NCBI RefSeq assembly: GCF_016785095.1
Contig: NZ_JAEKJB010000015.1
Span: forward strand, 186,001-250,000
Origin: Alloalcanivorax marinus
Lineage (GTDB): Bacteria > Pseudomonadota > Gammaproteobacteria > Pseudomonadales > Alcanivoracaceae
DNA: 64,000 nt
Direction of reading: 5' to 3'
The translations under genes were made by a program, and so were the position numbers. Each line of letters starts with the position of its first letter. Position 1 is the stretch's first letter. Of the stretch, positions 26,532 to 37,700 are shown piece by piece. A model generated the notes under the pieces. The model worked only from the letters and a program-made list of their open reading frames with translations. It did no database searches and had not been told where the DNA came from.

Positions 26532-27839
26532 ATGAAGACCATCATCAAGAAGGCGGCCCTGGCCGCCGCCATCATCAGCGCACCGCTGGCCGCTTCCGCC
26601 ACCGATCTGGTCGGCGGCGGCGCTTCTCTGCCGGCACTCGCCTACATCGGCGACGGCTTCACCACCACCAACCCGGAATCGCGTCTGTCCACCGACGCGG
26701 GTCTGTTCGCAGGCTTCGATCCGACGTTCACTCCGTACCAGCAAGTCGGCGTGACTTCCGGCTCCATCTTCGCCGTTTTCCAGGGCGCCAACCCGTCCCA
26801 CACCGCCAGCTACTGCCAGACCGGCAGCGGCACCGGCAAACGGGTTCTGGTGGGTGTCAGCGGCTTCAGCGCCGACGGCGACTGCCGTGACTACAGCGCC
26901 AGCCCGGTGGGCTTCAGCGCTCCCGCCGGCCAGAGCCGCCCGGACTTTATCGGCTCCGACGCTCCGCTGACCGCCGACAACGTGGATGACTTCGTCAACG
27001 GCCCCAACACCGCCGGCGACGGCATCTTCCAGATGCCGGCCCTGGGTGCTCTGATCGCGCTGCCCGTGAACCTGATCGGCAGCTCCCGCCCGGATCTGTC
27101 CAACCAGCAGGTGTGCGAGATCTTCTCCGGCATTTCCCAGACCTGGAACGACGTGGACAGCAGCCTGCCGACCCAGCCCATCCACGTGATCGTGCGTCAG
27201 GACACCAGCGGCACGGTGTTCGCCTTCACTCAGTACCTGGCGGCCACCTGTAACGGCAACTTCGGCCTGGCATCCAACTTCTTCAAAACCTCCGAGAGCT
27301 TCACCGCCGCCATTTCCCCGGCCAATCCCGCCAGCCTGTACGCCAACTACAGCGAAGAGTCCGGCAACGCCGGTGTGGTTTCCGGCGTCGGCGCCAATTC
27401 CTGGTCCATCGGCTTTGCCAACCTGGCCAACGTACTGGACGCCAGCCAGGACTACGCCGACGTGAACAGCACCGACCCGGCCACCGTCACGTCCGTGAAC
27501 TACGGCACCGGCGACCTGCTGGCCGACACCGTTCTGGGCGATGTGGACCCGAACACCGGTCTTCCGCAAACCCAACCCGTCTCCGACATCCCGGTCAGCA
27601 ACCCCAACACTCCTGACGGCTGCGTCAACGTCATCGACCCGGCCGCCCAGCTCAACCAGGGCTACCCGATCGCCGCGGTCACCAACCTGCTCGGCTACAC
27701 CGCGAACAACGCCGATCCGCAGGCCCTGCGTGCCCTGGCCCGTGAAGTGGTAAATGGCTCGGGCTCCCTGCCCACCGGCTATGTCCGCCTGGGCACCGCC
27801 AACGCCATGGATCAACTGGCCGGCACCTGCATCAACTGA
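26532..27839 (+). CDS. PstS-like periplasmic substrate-binding protein
   Basis: 435 aa with a clear signal peptide (residues 1-23, ending ASA). The mature start TDLVGGGASLPALAY and motifs GVTSGS, FIGSDAPLT and RQDTSGTVFAFTQYL fit the PstS/phosphate-binding superfamily, in which the GGGA..P and SD/SGT loops hold the oxyanion. No PstCAB or PhoU is adjacent, so it may be a stand-alone phosphate or phosphonate scavenger, or a surface protein. Monocistronic with its own terminator. Confidence 0.75.
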   Translation: MKTIIKKAALAAAIISAPLAASATDLVGGGASLPALAYIGDGFTTTNPESRLSTDAGLFAGFDPTFTPYQQVGVTSGSIFAVFQGANPSHTASYCQTGSGTGKRVLVGVSGFSADGDCRDYSASPVGFSAPAGQSRPDFIGSDAPLTADNVDDFVNGPNTAGDGIFQMPALGALIALPVNLIGSSRPDLSNQQVCEIFSGISQTWNDVDSSLPTQPIHVIVRQDTSGTVFAFTQYLAATCNGNFGLASNFFKTSESFTAAISPANPASLYANYSEESGNAGVVSGVGANSWSIGFANLANVLDASQDYADVNSTDPATVTSVNYGTGDLLADTVLGDVDPNTGLPQTQPVSDIPVSNPNTPDGCVNVIDPAAQLNQGYPIAAVTNLLGYTANNADPQALRALAREVVNGSGSLPTGYVRLGTANAMDQLAGTCIN

Positions 27840-27868
27840 TCGACCCATCAAACGCACGCCAGTGCGGA

Positions 27869-27894
27869 GGGCGCCCACCCGGCGCCCTTTTTTT
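27869..27894 (+). terminator. Intrinsic terminator of the PstS-like gene
   Basis: GGGCGCC (27869-27875) and GGCGCCC (27881-27887) around a five-base loop, then T7. Thirty bases after the stop; the T run touches the LuxR stop codon on the other strand. Confidence 0.93.
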
Positions 27895-28675
27895 ATGCGG
27901 TTTGTTCGGGGACGGTCGTCGGCGTCGGCAGGAAGAAGCGGTCGTACAGCTGATAAGAAAGCAGGGCCTTGGTGATGGCATGCTGGCGATTACGGGCACG
28001 CAGCTTGTGGCAGGCCCGCTGGATATGGCTGGACACGGTGCGTTCACTGATACCAAGCGCCGCGCCGATCTCGGCGTTGCAAAGCCCCTCACTGGCACCG
28101 CGCAAACAGGCCCGTTCACGATCACTGAGCGGTTCCTCGGGGCGCTCGTCGGGCTCGGCGGCATCGGCAAGAAAACGCCCGACCCGCTCCAGCAACACCC
28201 GGCCGAGCAAGGTGGCGCAGGGCAGGTAAGTCCGGATATGCAGCCAGGCCTGGTCGTCATCACGGTCCATCGCCAGATCCAGCCAGGCCAGTTCACCGGG
28301 ACCATTCAAAAGCGGCACCGTGCAGCCCGCCCGTAGCCCAAGGGCGGCACGGCGACGCATGGTGACCCGATAGGCCCGTTCCTGGAAATCCGCGCGCATC
28401 ATCAACGCCCGCCAATCGATCGGCAGCGCCCCTTGGGTGGCGTACCGGGCCAGCGGGTCGGCGTCCACCGGCCAGTCCGGTGAGATCGGGTTCAGAGAGA
28501 GGTTATGCAGCGTGAACAGACCCGCGCCCCCCAACGACTGCCCCCGCCAAGTGAACACGTAATACCGGAAGCCGTGGGCTTCCATCAGATAGCTTAAACC
28601 GGCCCGCAACCGGCCCGGGGTGGTGATCCGGGCCAGGGACAGTATCTGGCCGGCGGTATCCTGTTCGTAGAACAT
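27893..28675 (-). CDS. LuxR-type quorum-sensing regulator, solo
   Basis: 260 aa. The N-terminal autoinducer-binding domain keeps DADPLARYATQGALPIDW (the Asp-Pro and Trp ligand-pocket residues) and GCTVPLLNGPGELAWLDL. The C-terminal GerE helix-turn-helix is LSDRERACLRGASEGLCNAE with GISERTVSSHIQRACHKL. No LuxI-type synthase is visible in the window, so it is a solo responding to its own or foreign acyl-homoserine lactones or another ligand. It follows the giant exoprotein on the same strand by 65 bases, with a terminator between, and is a natural candidate regulator of it. Confidence 0.88.
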   Translation of the reverse strand: MFYEQDTAGQILSLARITTPGRLRAGLSYLMEAHGFRYYVFTWRGQSLGGAGLFTLHNLSLNPISPDWPVDADPLARYATQGALPIDWRALMMRADFQERAYRVTMRRRAALGLRAGCTVPLLNGPGELAWLDLAMDRDDDQAWLHIRTYLPCATLLGRVLLERVGRFLADAAEPDERPEEPLSDRERACLRGASEGLCNAEIGAALGISERTVSSHIQRACHKLRARNRQHAITKALLSYQLYDRFFLPTPTTVPEQTA

Positions 28676-28705
28676 CCGTGTTCCCCCTACCTTTCTTATC
28701 GTTAA

Positions 28706-28732
28706 TAAAACGCCCCCCGCGCGGGACGGCGT
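28706..28732 (-). terminator. Intrinsic terminator of the exoprotein gene
   Basis: On the minus strand ACGCC..CCCGCGCGGGG..GGCGT is followed by TTTATT, a GC-rich stem ending 8 bases after the exoprotein stop. It separates the exoprotein from the luxR gene, allowing read-through at most. Confidence 0.8.
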
Positions 28733-28740
28733 ATTCGCGG

Positions 28741-31700
28741 TTACAACATGCTGCGGCGCTCCGCCTCGGTGAGTTCGGCGCTTTGCCGTTCGTCCAGGGC
28801 GCCGGCGCCCAGCACCCGCACCGCGCCATCGGGCCGGTAGTCCGTGGCACCGGCGCTGCGATCCTGTTCAGGCACCAGCCGCTCCTCGCCGTAGCCAAGG
28901 ATCTCCACGGTGATCACCGAGGGCCGGTCGCCGCGGTTGCCACGGCTCACCTGCTCCGCCGCCTGCACCGCGCTGTTGGCGGCGTTGGTGGCGTTGGTGA
29001 GAGCCCCCACATTGACCCGCGCCACCGCCGGCAGGCCACTGGACTCGCCTTGCACCTGGATGTTTTCCGCATTGACCACTTGCAGGGCGGCGATGTTCAC
29101 GTTGCCGGATACCCGAATACCCGCCTCGCCGGCGTCGATCACCCCCAGCGGCGCGATCAGGTCGATATCGCCGGGCGGCACTTCCGGGATGGGGGCCAGG
29201 GTGGCGATACCGGCCCCGGTGGTCGGCGCCACCGGCGACAGGCTCACATTGCCCAGGCCGTCATAGACCCGGCGCGGCGGCGTGTACACCAGGGTGGTTT
29301 TGGCGCCACGGCCGGCGTTGATGTCGCCGGCGGCGGACCAGGCGAAGATGTCGCCGCCGTAGGTGGTGAAAATGCGCGACAGCCCCAGGGCGATATCGCC
29401 CTGGCTATATAGCTGGATATCGCCCCGGCCCTGGGTAAGGATGCCGTTGTCGCCGCCCTCCGGGCGCACGCCGTCCACGCCCACGATCAGATCGCCGCCG
29501 GGCACCAGCATTTGGATATCGCCGCCACCCTCGGTGCGCACCAGGCCGGAATATTCACCGGTGGAGAACATGGTGTAATCACCTTGGTAGTCGGAGGTGC
29601 CCGCCTCGCTGTCCACCTTGGGCAGGAAGGTAGAGATAACACGACGACCGCGCAGGTAGCTGCCAGTGCGGTCACCATCAGCATCGTTGTATTCCCGACC
29701 GCCGGCGCGCAGTTCTGCATAGTAGAGCTCGCGCAGGAAGATGCGTTGCTGTTCCGGCGACAGCCCCTCGAAATACGCCAGCGCGGTGGTGCCGTCCAGG
29801 GCGGCATCGCCGTAGCGGTCTTCCAGCCAGGAGCTCAGCTCCTGATCGTAAACCTTGACCACCTTGTCCGGCTGGTCCGCCAGGGGCCGGCCCGGATCGG
29901 CCAGGTTGGCCGGGTTCAGGTAGGCGTCGATCAGCGCCTGATAATCCGGGCCGTCCGCGCCCATGCCCACGTTGATGGCAATGTCCGCGCCGCTGCCGAT
30001 ATCGCCGGAAAGGCCCGCCATGCTGCGCACCCAGCCCCGATCCGCCTGGTAGAAGTTACGGCCGGCGGTCACTTCCAGGGTGCCGGGGCCCACGGCAGCG
30101 GCATCAACGTAAATCAAATCCCGACCGGCCTCGATCAAGGAGACATCCGTATCGGCGTTGTGCCCGAAAGCCACGGCGCGACTGTGTTGCCCGTTGAAAG
30201 CAGAATCAATGGTCTGGCCCAAACCCACGATATCGCGGCCGGCACGAATCCAAGCCGGCCGACCCAGAAGGCCATCCACTCGGCTTGAGGATGGCAAGGC
30301 TCCATAGCCCAGGTTGTAGATATCGCCGTCCACCGCGTAGAAGCGGGTCGGCGCCAAACCAGAAACACCGTCGGCATCTTCATGCGCCTCGACCCCCAAA
30401 CCTAAGCGGTAAATGGAATCCGCGGCGAGCACCTCCACCCCCCCATCCAATGAAGGACGCACTTGAATGCTATCCCCCGAGTTACTCGTCCCGTAAATAG
30501 AGCCTTCGGACGCCACCAGACTGAGAGTGGAGGGGGCCTCGATACCCGTTGATAGGCTGCTCATCGTTATGTCCCCACCCGCCGCGAAAACAGAGGTTTT
30601 TGTCCGGTCGGTCCATAGCCCGGCGCCCGGCAGACCGGCGGTCGGGTTCAGGGTCCGGAATACCGCGTCCCCCACGCTCAACAGACGAGCCGTGCCATCA
30701 CCCTGTGTCACTGAAAGAAGGCCGTAGTCGTTAACACGGGCCCTGGTGATCAGATCGTCCGGTCGAGGATCGGAGTTGCTGCCTGGCACCTGAAACGTTT
30801 GCCAGGTCTGCCCGATGGCGCCGGCCCGCACCCGGATATCACCACGCAGATTGGCCATGTTACTTCTCGTACGGTCCCGCAGAGGATTAATCGCCCCGGC
30901 GCTGACGCGAAGCTCGCCACCCCCGGTTTGCCGGACGGTACCGTCCGCGTCACGCCAACCGCTGGCGCCCACCACCAGGTTCAGGGCCCCCACCGGTGTG
31001 GCGTCGGCACCGATAAAGGCGTAGGTGCCAAGCTTCTCGCCGGCGGACACCGACAGATTGCCGCCACCCAAGGCCCCGATGCCCTGGAACGTGGAGAATT
31101 TGGGCCTGGATGTATTGTTTTTGCTATAGGTGCCCGGATGAATCCACCAGGCGTCCAAGGCGCCGTCGGCGGCGGCGCCCTGAGTCCAAAGCCAGTCCGA
31201 CGCTGGCAGATCGCCACTCAAATCGCCGCTGGTATAGCCATGGAGGTTACGACCGGCCTGTACCAACACCTCGCCACCACCGGTCAGGAAACCGGCCTGC
31301 ACATCGGTAACCGCCTCGGAATCCTGGTATTCGGCATAGCTCGCTCCCAGCTCTCCCCCGTCCGGGCGGGCCACGTCGGGCACCTCCCCGGACGGCAGCG
31401 CATTGCCGACGGTGTAGACACCATAGGCAGAGTCATGCCGGTAATCCCGGGCGGCAAGCAGTTCCAGGTCCCCCTGGCCGGTGCGGATCACACTGGTGAC
31501 TGGCCGCTCATCGTTGGTGATGCCCCGGAGTACCAGAGGTGCGTCGGGATTATCCAATACCAGATCTCCGGCCAGGGCGCCGGCACGCACCGCGCGCCGG
31601 CTGGCGGAGGCCAGATCCGCCCCGGCCACCATCCTGATATCCCAGGACTCCTGGCCCTGGTCAAGCACCGGTGCCAGCGGTTGCAGCGGCACATTGATCG

Positions 31701-34700
31701 TTTCCGATCCGTTGAGACTGGCAATTCTGAACCCCTCGGGAAGAACCATGCCGGCTGTCAGCTGGATCTCTCTGTTCGTCTCCGTGAGAGGCAAGCTAAT
31801 ACTTTGATACCTGGAAAGATCGGTTCCGGCGGGGATGGTATCCACCTGAATCTGGGGCGGTTGGAAGAACACATAGCCGGCGGCGAATTCCGTCCCGGGT
31901 GGCGCGAAGAACACCCCCGAGGTGCCCGCGGGAACAACCCCCGGACCATAAGTTACTCCCGTACGAAGATCCCTGACCGCTGCGGGCAAGACAATATCCG
32001 CCGCCAGGACGCCGTTAACCAGGCTTTGTACGGCAATGACCACGCTTTCCTCGATTGGAACCCCGGCGGGGAGGGTCGCCCTTGTGGGATTGATCGCGAA
32101 GGGAAGGCTCCCGTCCACTTGAGAGATGTCCCATCCGCCGGCCAGGATCAAATCCTGCGGCAAAGTGTAGTCCGACTGGAAACGATTAGCGGTATCCAAC
32201 AGACCCGGCTCCAACTCGAAGTCCACGGAAATTTCACTGTCCGGGCTGGTCAGCGGCACGCCGAAGCCGTCGCTGATATTGCCGTTCACGGTGAGATCGC
32301 CGCCGGCCCGCAGGTTGAACACGCCGGCGGTGCCGGAACCTCTTACCGCCGGGTCCACATCCGGACCGTAGCGGTAGTTCGCCAGGTCCAGATCCCCTTC
32401 CACGCGCAGGTTACCGTCCTCGGTGGCGGAGACGATCTCCACGCCGGGGCGCAACTGGAAGGTATCGGTGGCGTCGCGCAGGCCGGCCAACCGTGCCATC
32501 AGGTCGGCATTGGCCAGCGCGCCGTTGACGAAGACCTGGCTGTCCTGGTGAATGCCGTCCATATAGGCTTCGTCGACCACCTGAGTGGTGCCGTCCTCGG
32601 CGTCCACCGGGGCATCGTCGTAGGTCCAGAAGCCGTTGACCGCCAGTCGCTTGGCACCGCGCACGGTGAGCGGGCCACCGGCGTCCACCGCCACGTCGTC
32701 GCCCTGGCTGCCGCCCAGACGGGGGGCATTCAGGTTGATCACGCCACGGGCCTCGCCGCCGGCGCTCACGTCCAGGGTGGCGCCGTCCGCCAGCACCAGG
32801 CGGCCATCCCGGGTGGTAAGGTCCAGGGTGGCCCGGTTGCTGCCCTCGATGGCGCCGCCGTGGCTGTCGCGCTTGAGCGTGTCGCCGCTGGCGTCGAGCA
32901 CCGCGCCGCTCTCGATGGTCAGATCGTCGCGGGCGGCCAGCCGCAGGCTGCCGACGTGGTCGCCGCCGGCGCGAACCGTGCCGGCCACGGTGAGGCTGCC
33001 GCCATCGGCGGTCACGGACAGATGACGCGCCCGCAGTTCATCGCCGATGACCAGGTCACCGCTACCCAGGGTAAAGTCCCGGCGGTAATCGAAGCCGCCG
33101 CCGCCGAGCCGCAGGTTAAGGCCGACGAAATCGAGGATGGTCAGGCCCTCCACCTGAATCGAGCCGCCCTCGAAGCCGTTGTCCGGCTGATCCCCGGCGC
33201 GGGCGATCAGGTCACCTTCCAGAGCCACCTGCCCGTTGGCGGCGGTGGCCTTGACGGTGCCGGCGTCGCTGCCCCGGGCGGACACGTCCAGGGTCGCGCC
33301 GGCGGCCTGGCGCACATCGCCCTGGCGACTTTCCAGCACCACATCACCGCCGAAGCTGTGGCGGGTCACATCGAAGAAGGTCACTTCCCGGCCGGCCACG
33401 TCCAGGACGCTGCCCGCCGCCAGTTCCACATCTTCCTCGGCGCGGATTTCAATATGCCCGCTGGGCGCCGCCACGGTGCCGTCGATGCGCACCCGGTTGC
33501 CGTCCAGGGTGAGCCGCCCGCCCAGGTCCAGGCCGCTCCGGTCCACCGGTTCGGCGCCCTCCGGTCTGGCCACCGTCAAATCACCGCCAGCGCGGAAGGT
33601 CATGTCCGAGCGTGCCTGGCCGGTGAGCACCGGCGCGTTCAGCGTCAGGTTACCGCCCTGATAGTCACCGTCGCCGATCGCCCGCTGGTATACCGAGAGC
33701 TGGCTGGCCCGTTCACTGCTGATGCGATCCGAGGCATTGAAGGTCACGTCCGCGAAGCCCAGCATCCATCGCTCAAGGGTCAGGTTGGTCGATTCATCGG
33801 TGAGAGGCCCGTTGAATCCGAACAGCACTTCATCGGCGTCCACCTGGAAGGCCCCCGTGCCGGTACCGGCACCGCCGTCGATTACCGGGCCCGGCTGCGC
33901 CGCCACCGGATCGGCGCCTTCCATATAACCCAGCCCGCTCCAGGTGAACCGTTCGGTGCGAATGGTGGCGGTGTCCCCGTCTCCACCCAGGCCGTAGATG
34001 GCCGGTGTGATAAAGCGCAGATCCGCGCTGGATTCGCCGGTGCCCGGGTCGAAGGTATCCAGACTGACCGGCCCGATGAAGTTAATGGAATTGGAGGCCT
34101 GGAAGCTCAGGCTTTCGATACCGGGCCCGTCGGCCGGGCGCAGCAGACCGTCGAGCACACTTTGAGTCAGCCGCCAGCCGGAGGACAGCACACCGTCGGA
34201 AGCAGCCTGCGCGAGCGCCGCGTCGGTGCCCACGTTGATGTCTTCCACACCCAGCAACAGGTCCCGGGCGCCCAGGGAAATATCACCGATTTCCGCGCCG
34301 CCGGATGCCAGCAGCGCCACCGAGCCTTCCCCGAACAGCGCCGCGCCGTCCTCGACCCGCAGGCGGCCGTCGCCGCTGGCGCCGCCGAAGGTCATCAGAT
34401 CATTGCCGACCACCAGCAGGGCCTGATCCTCGGCCGGAGCCAGAACAATACCGTTGGCCGCGGTCCAGCCCGCCGCCTCGAAGCCCCGGGTGTCGATGGT
34501 GGCGCCGGATTCCACCACCACGTCATCGGCGCCGTTGACCTGCCCACCCAGCACCACGGTCCCCGCGCGCAGGGTGGCGCCGGAACGCACCACCGTGGAC
34601 ACCCGGTAGGAATCCAGTCTGCCGTCGAATGACGGCGCGCTCACCCCCAGACCGAGAATAGTGGCGCCCAGGGCGTTGATGTCGTCGTCCACCAGGGTGA

Positions 34701-37700
34701 TGCGGTCCCCCGCGCCCTGCCCTTTCTCGGCCACCACCTCCAGCGGTTTGCCGGTAAACGCCACCATGCCGCCGGCGCCGCCCTCGACCTGCCGGTTGCG
34801 CAGCTCCCCGTCGAAACGAAAGACCTGTTCCCCATCGTCCCGCGCGCCACCGAAATCGAAGGTCAGGCTGCGCATGTCCTCGGGAATCAGATACGGCGCC
34901 CGCGCGGCACCGAACTCCGCCTGACGGTTCAGCACCCATTGCGTCAGCGTGGTCTCATCAAAGTCGCCGTAGCGGCGTACCTGGGCGCCGGACATGATCG
35001 AGGCCCGGCGCGGCTGCCGGGCCAGCAGCCCGGTATGCGCCACCCCCAGATAAACGCTGGCATCGTACAGCCCGGGCGCGCTGCTTCGAACACCCCGGTC
35101 GAAACGCTCGGAAGCGCCGAGTTCCACCCGGTACCCACCGGGCATCAGGGCGTATTCGGCGGGCAACAGGGTATAGGTGCCCGCTGGCAGGCCAGGCACG
35201 CCGGCGCCAATGGTTATCCGCTCACCCACCCGGGCGGGCCCGGCCAGGGCCGGGTCGATCGGCGCCACATCGCCGTAGTGGCCCGGGACGATGGCATACA
35301 CTTCGGCATCACCGTCGCCAGCGTGCCAGGGCGCCGCATTGGCCAGGGCGGTATCAAGAATATTCACCGAACCCCGCTGGCCGGACCGGAACCCGACGCC
35401 CTGGAGCACGCCGCCGGCGGAGGTGTCCACCACCGCGCCTTCCCGGGCGAGGAAAGTGGCGACATCGAAGACGATGCCACCGCCGGTACGCTGCCTCTGG
35501 GCGGCGTCGGAATTCGTGTCGTCAAACTCAACCTTTTCGCCATCGTAGTAGTAGTTGATGCCGTCGGTGGTGTACCCGTAGGGCAGGATCAGACCATCGG
35601 CACTGATCGAGGTGATGCTGTTTGCCCCTAGCGCCACATCCACGTGCACATTACGGACGTCATAGGGCGGGTTGACCCCGCCGGTGTTCTCGACGTCCTT
35701 CCCCACCGAGATCAACCCCAACGGCGCCATCACCGCGCCGTTCTGTTCGATGTTCGGTGCCAGTAAATACAGCGCACCGAATACCGAAGGTGGCAGATCC
35801 GGGGTCCCCTCCCCTCGCCGCCGGATACTGAGCACGGCGTCGCCGGCGTTTTCGATGTCCGGATTGATATCACCGACTCGCAGGGCATTATTGGTGCTGT
35901 GGGTAACCGGATAGAGGCGCTCGGCGATCACCTCCAGCTCGTGCTGCGCGGTCAGCACGGCGTTGTCCATCCGGATATCGCCCCGGCTGTCCAGGGTCAC
36001 CCGCGCGAAGCCCGGCAAATCCACCTCCGCCTCACCGCCGCCGAGCAGCCCCCGGGTACCATGCCCGCCGAAAGCCACCGCCCCCTGGCCCAGATCGATC
36101 AGGTCCGCGCTCACCGAAAAGCGGCTGCTCTCATGGGTGGAATTCGGTGAGATATGGCCATTCTCGAACTCGAAGAACGGACCGGTGCCTTGCTGGTTGC
36201 TGCTGCCGGGGACCGTCGGCAGCTCGGTACGACCGGCCAGCCTGACGTAGGGCGCGGCCAGCGCCACCTGGATATCCCGGGTTTCCGGGGCGGCGCCGAT
36301 CACGGCGGCGGACAATTCAATCTTGCCCCCCAGGTCGAGGCCGGTGTCGCCCTCGAACAGGATCGCGTCTTGGGCCCACAGCGACAGACTATCAATCCCC
36401 CAGGCCTCGATGTCCTCGCTGTCGAACCGGGCCTGGCCGAAACGCAGGGCGGAATCGTCCTTGCCGGCGGTCAGGTCCGAGGGCAGACCGGACTCAATGC
36501 CCTCGCCAACCACGATGGTACGCAACTCGGTTTGGCGTTCGTCACCGATGTTCACCGGCAACGCGATGGTTTCCAGCATCACATCCAGGCGGCCACCGGC
36601 GGCGCCATCACCGCCGCTTTCGGCCCGCAGCTCACCATCGAAATAGATGCCGGCATTGGAGCGCATCGCCAGGCCGCCGGCGTCGCCGGATACCGTGGTC
36701 AGCCCTTCGAGCCCCAGGTCCAGGTCCGCCTGCGCGCCGGACACGTCGATGACCGCGCCATCCCGGACAATGATGAACTGATTGTTGACCGGATAAAGGC
36801 CATCCACCTTTTCCTCAGGCAGGTTGCTGCCCAGGGTCACCTGCCCGCCATTCAGTACCTCTCCATAGCGCCGGCCTCTCAGGTCGGTGCCGGTGTGAGC
36901 AACCCCGGAAACGTCGAGCAGCGCGTTCTCGCCGATCCAGATGGAACGAGCCGGTGTCGCCGCCTGCAGTTGAGCATCGCTGGACGGGTTGAGAATATCG
37001 ATACGCCCGGCCCGGGCCCTCAGGGTACCGTCCACGGTGGTCTGGCCACCGCGAAGCACAATGGATTGTTCCGGGTCGACCTGGACGGTGGCGCCTTCGC
37101 CCACGGTAATCGCGCCGGGCCGGCCCTGGCTCTCGGAACGCAGGGTGAGGCTGGCCCCGCCCCGGCGGACCACGCGTCCATCCCGCTCCGGAAGGACCTG
37201 ATAAAGAGGCGGCGTCCATTTCTCCAGAGCCCCCTCGCGCGTCGCCGCACCGCTGGCTCCCATCCGGAAACGGTATACCGGCATGGTCACGTCGATGCTC
37301 GCCCCTTCGGAAACGGCCACCCCTTTATGGCCGTTGACGTCATAACGAGAGAAGCCGCGCTGAAAATCCTCGGCGGCCAGTTGCAGCACCGGCTTCACCC
37401 GCACATCGCGACTCAGCACGCTGCCCGCGGCCAGGGTTTCACCGGCGGCGAACACCACGTCGTTGGGCAACGGCGTGCCCGCCGGCAGCGTTTGCTGGCT
37501 GGGCTGCACCGGGATGCCGTTGGGGAAGGCATCGGCGGGCACGATGTAGTCCGAAGGCAAAGTGCCGATGGAGGCGCCCACTACATTGGTGATTACCGAT
37601 CCGGCCGGCACCGTCTGATTGGAACCATAGACCGTCCCGCCGACCAGCACCCGGAAGGTGCCGGTGGCTGACTCGGGTATGGTCCAGTCCGCCGCCAGGG

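Noticed and set aside
30799..34632. 1,277-codon plus-strand frame opposite the exoprotein
   Set aside because: It is an antisense shadow in GC-rich DNA: Gly/Ala/His/Gln/Arg-rich, no fold or ribosome site, while the minus strand is a continuous, well-structured exoprotein.
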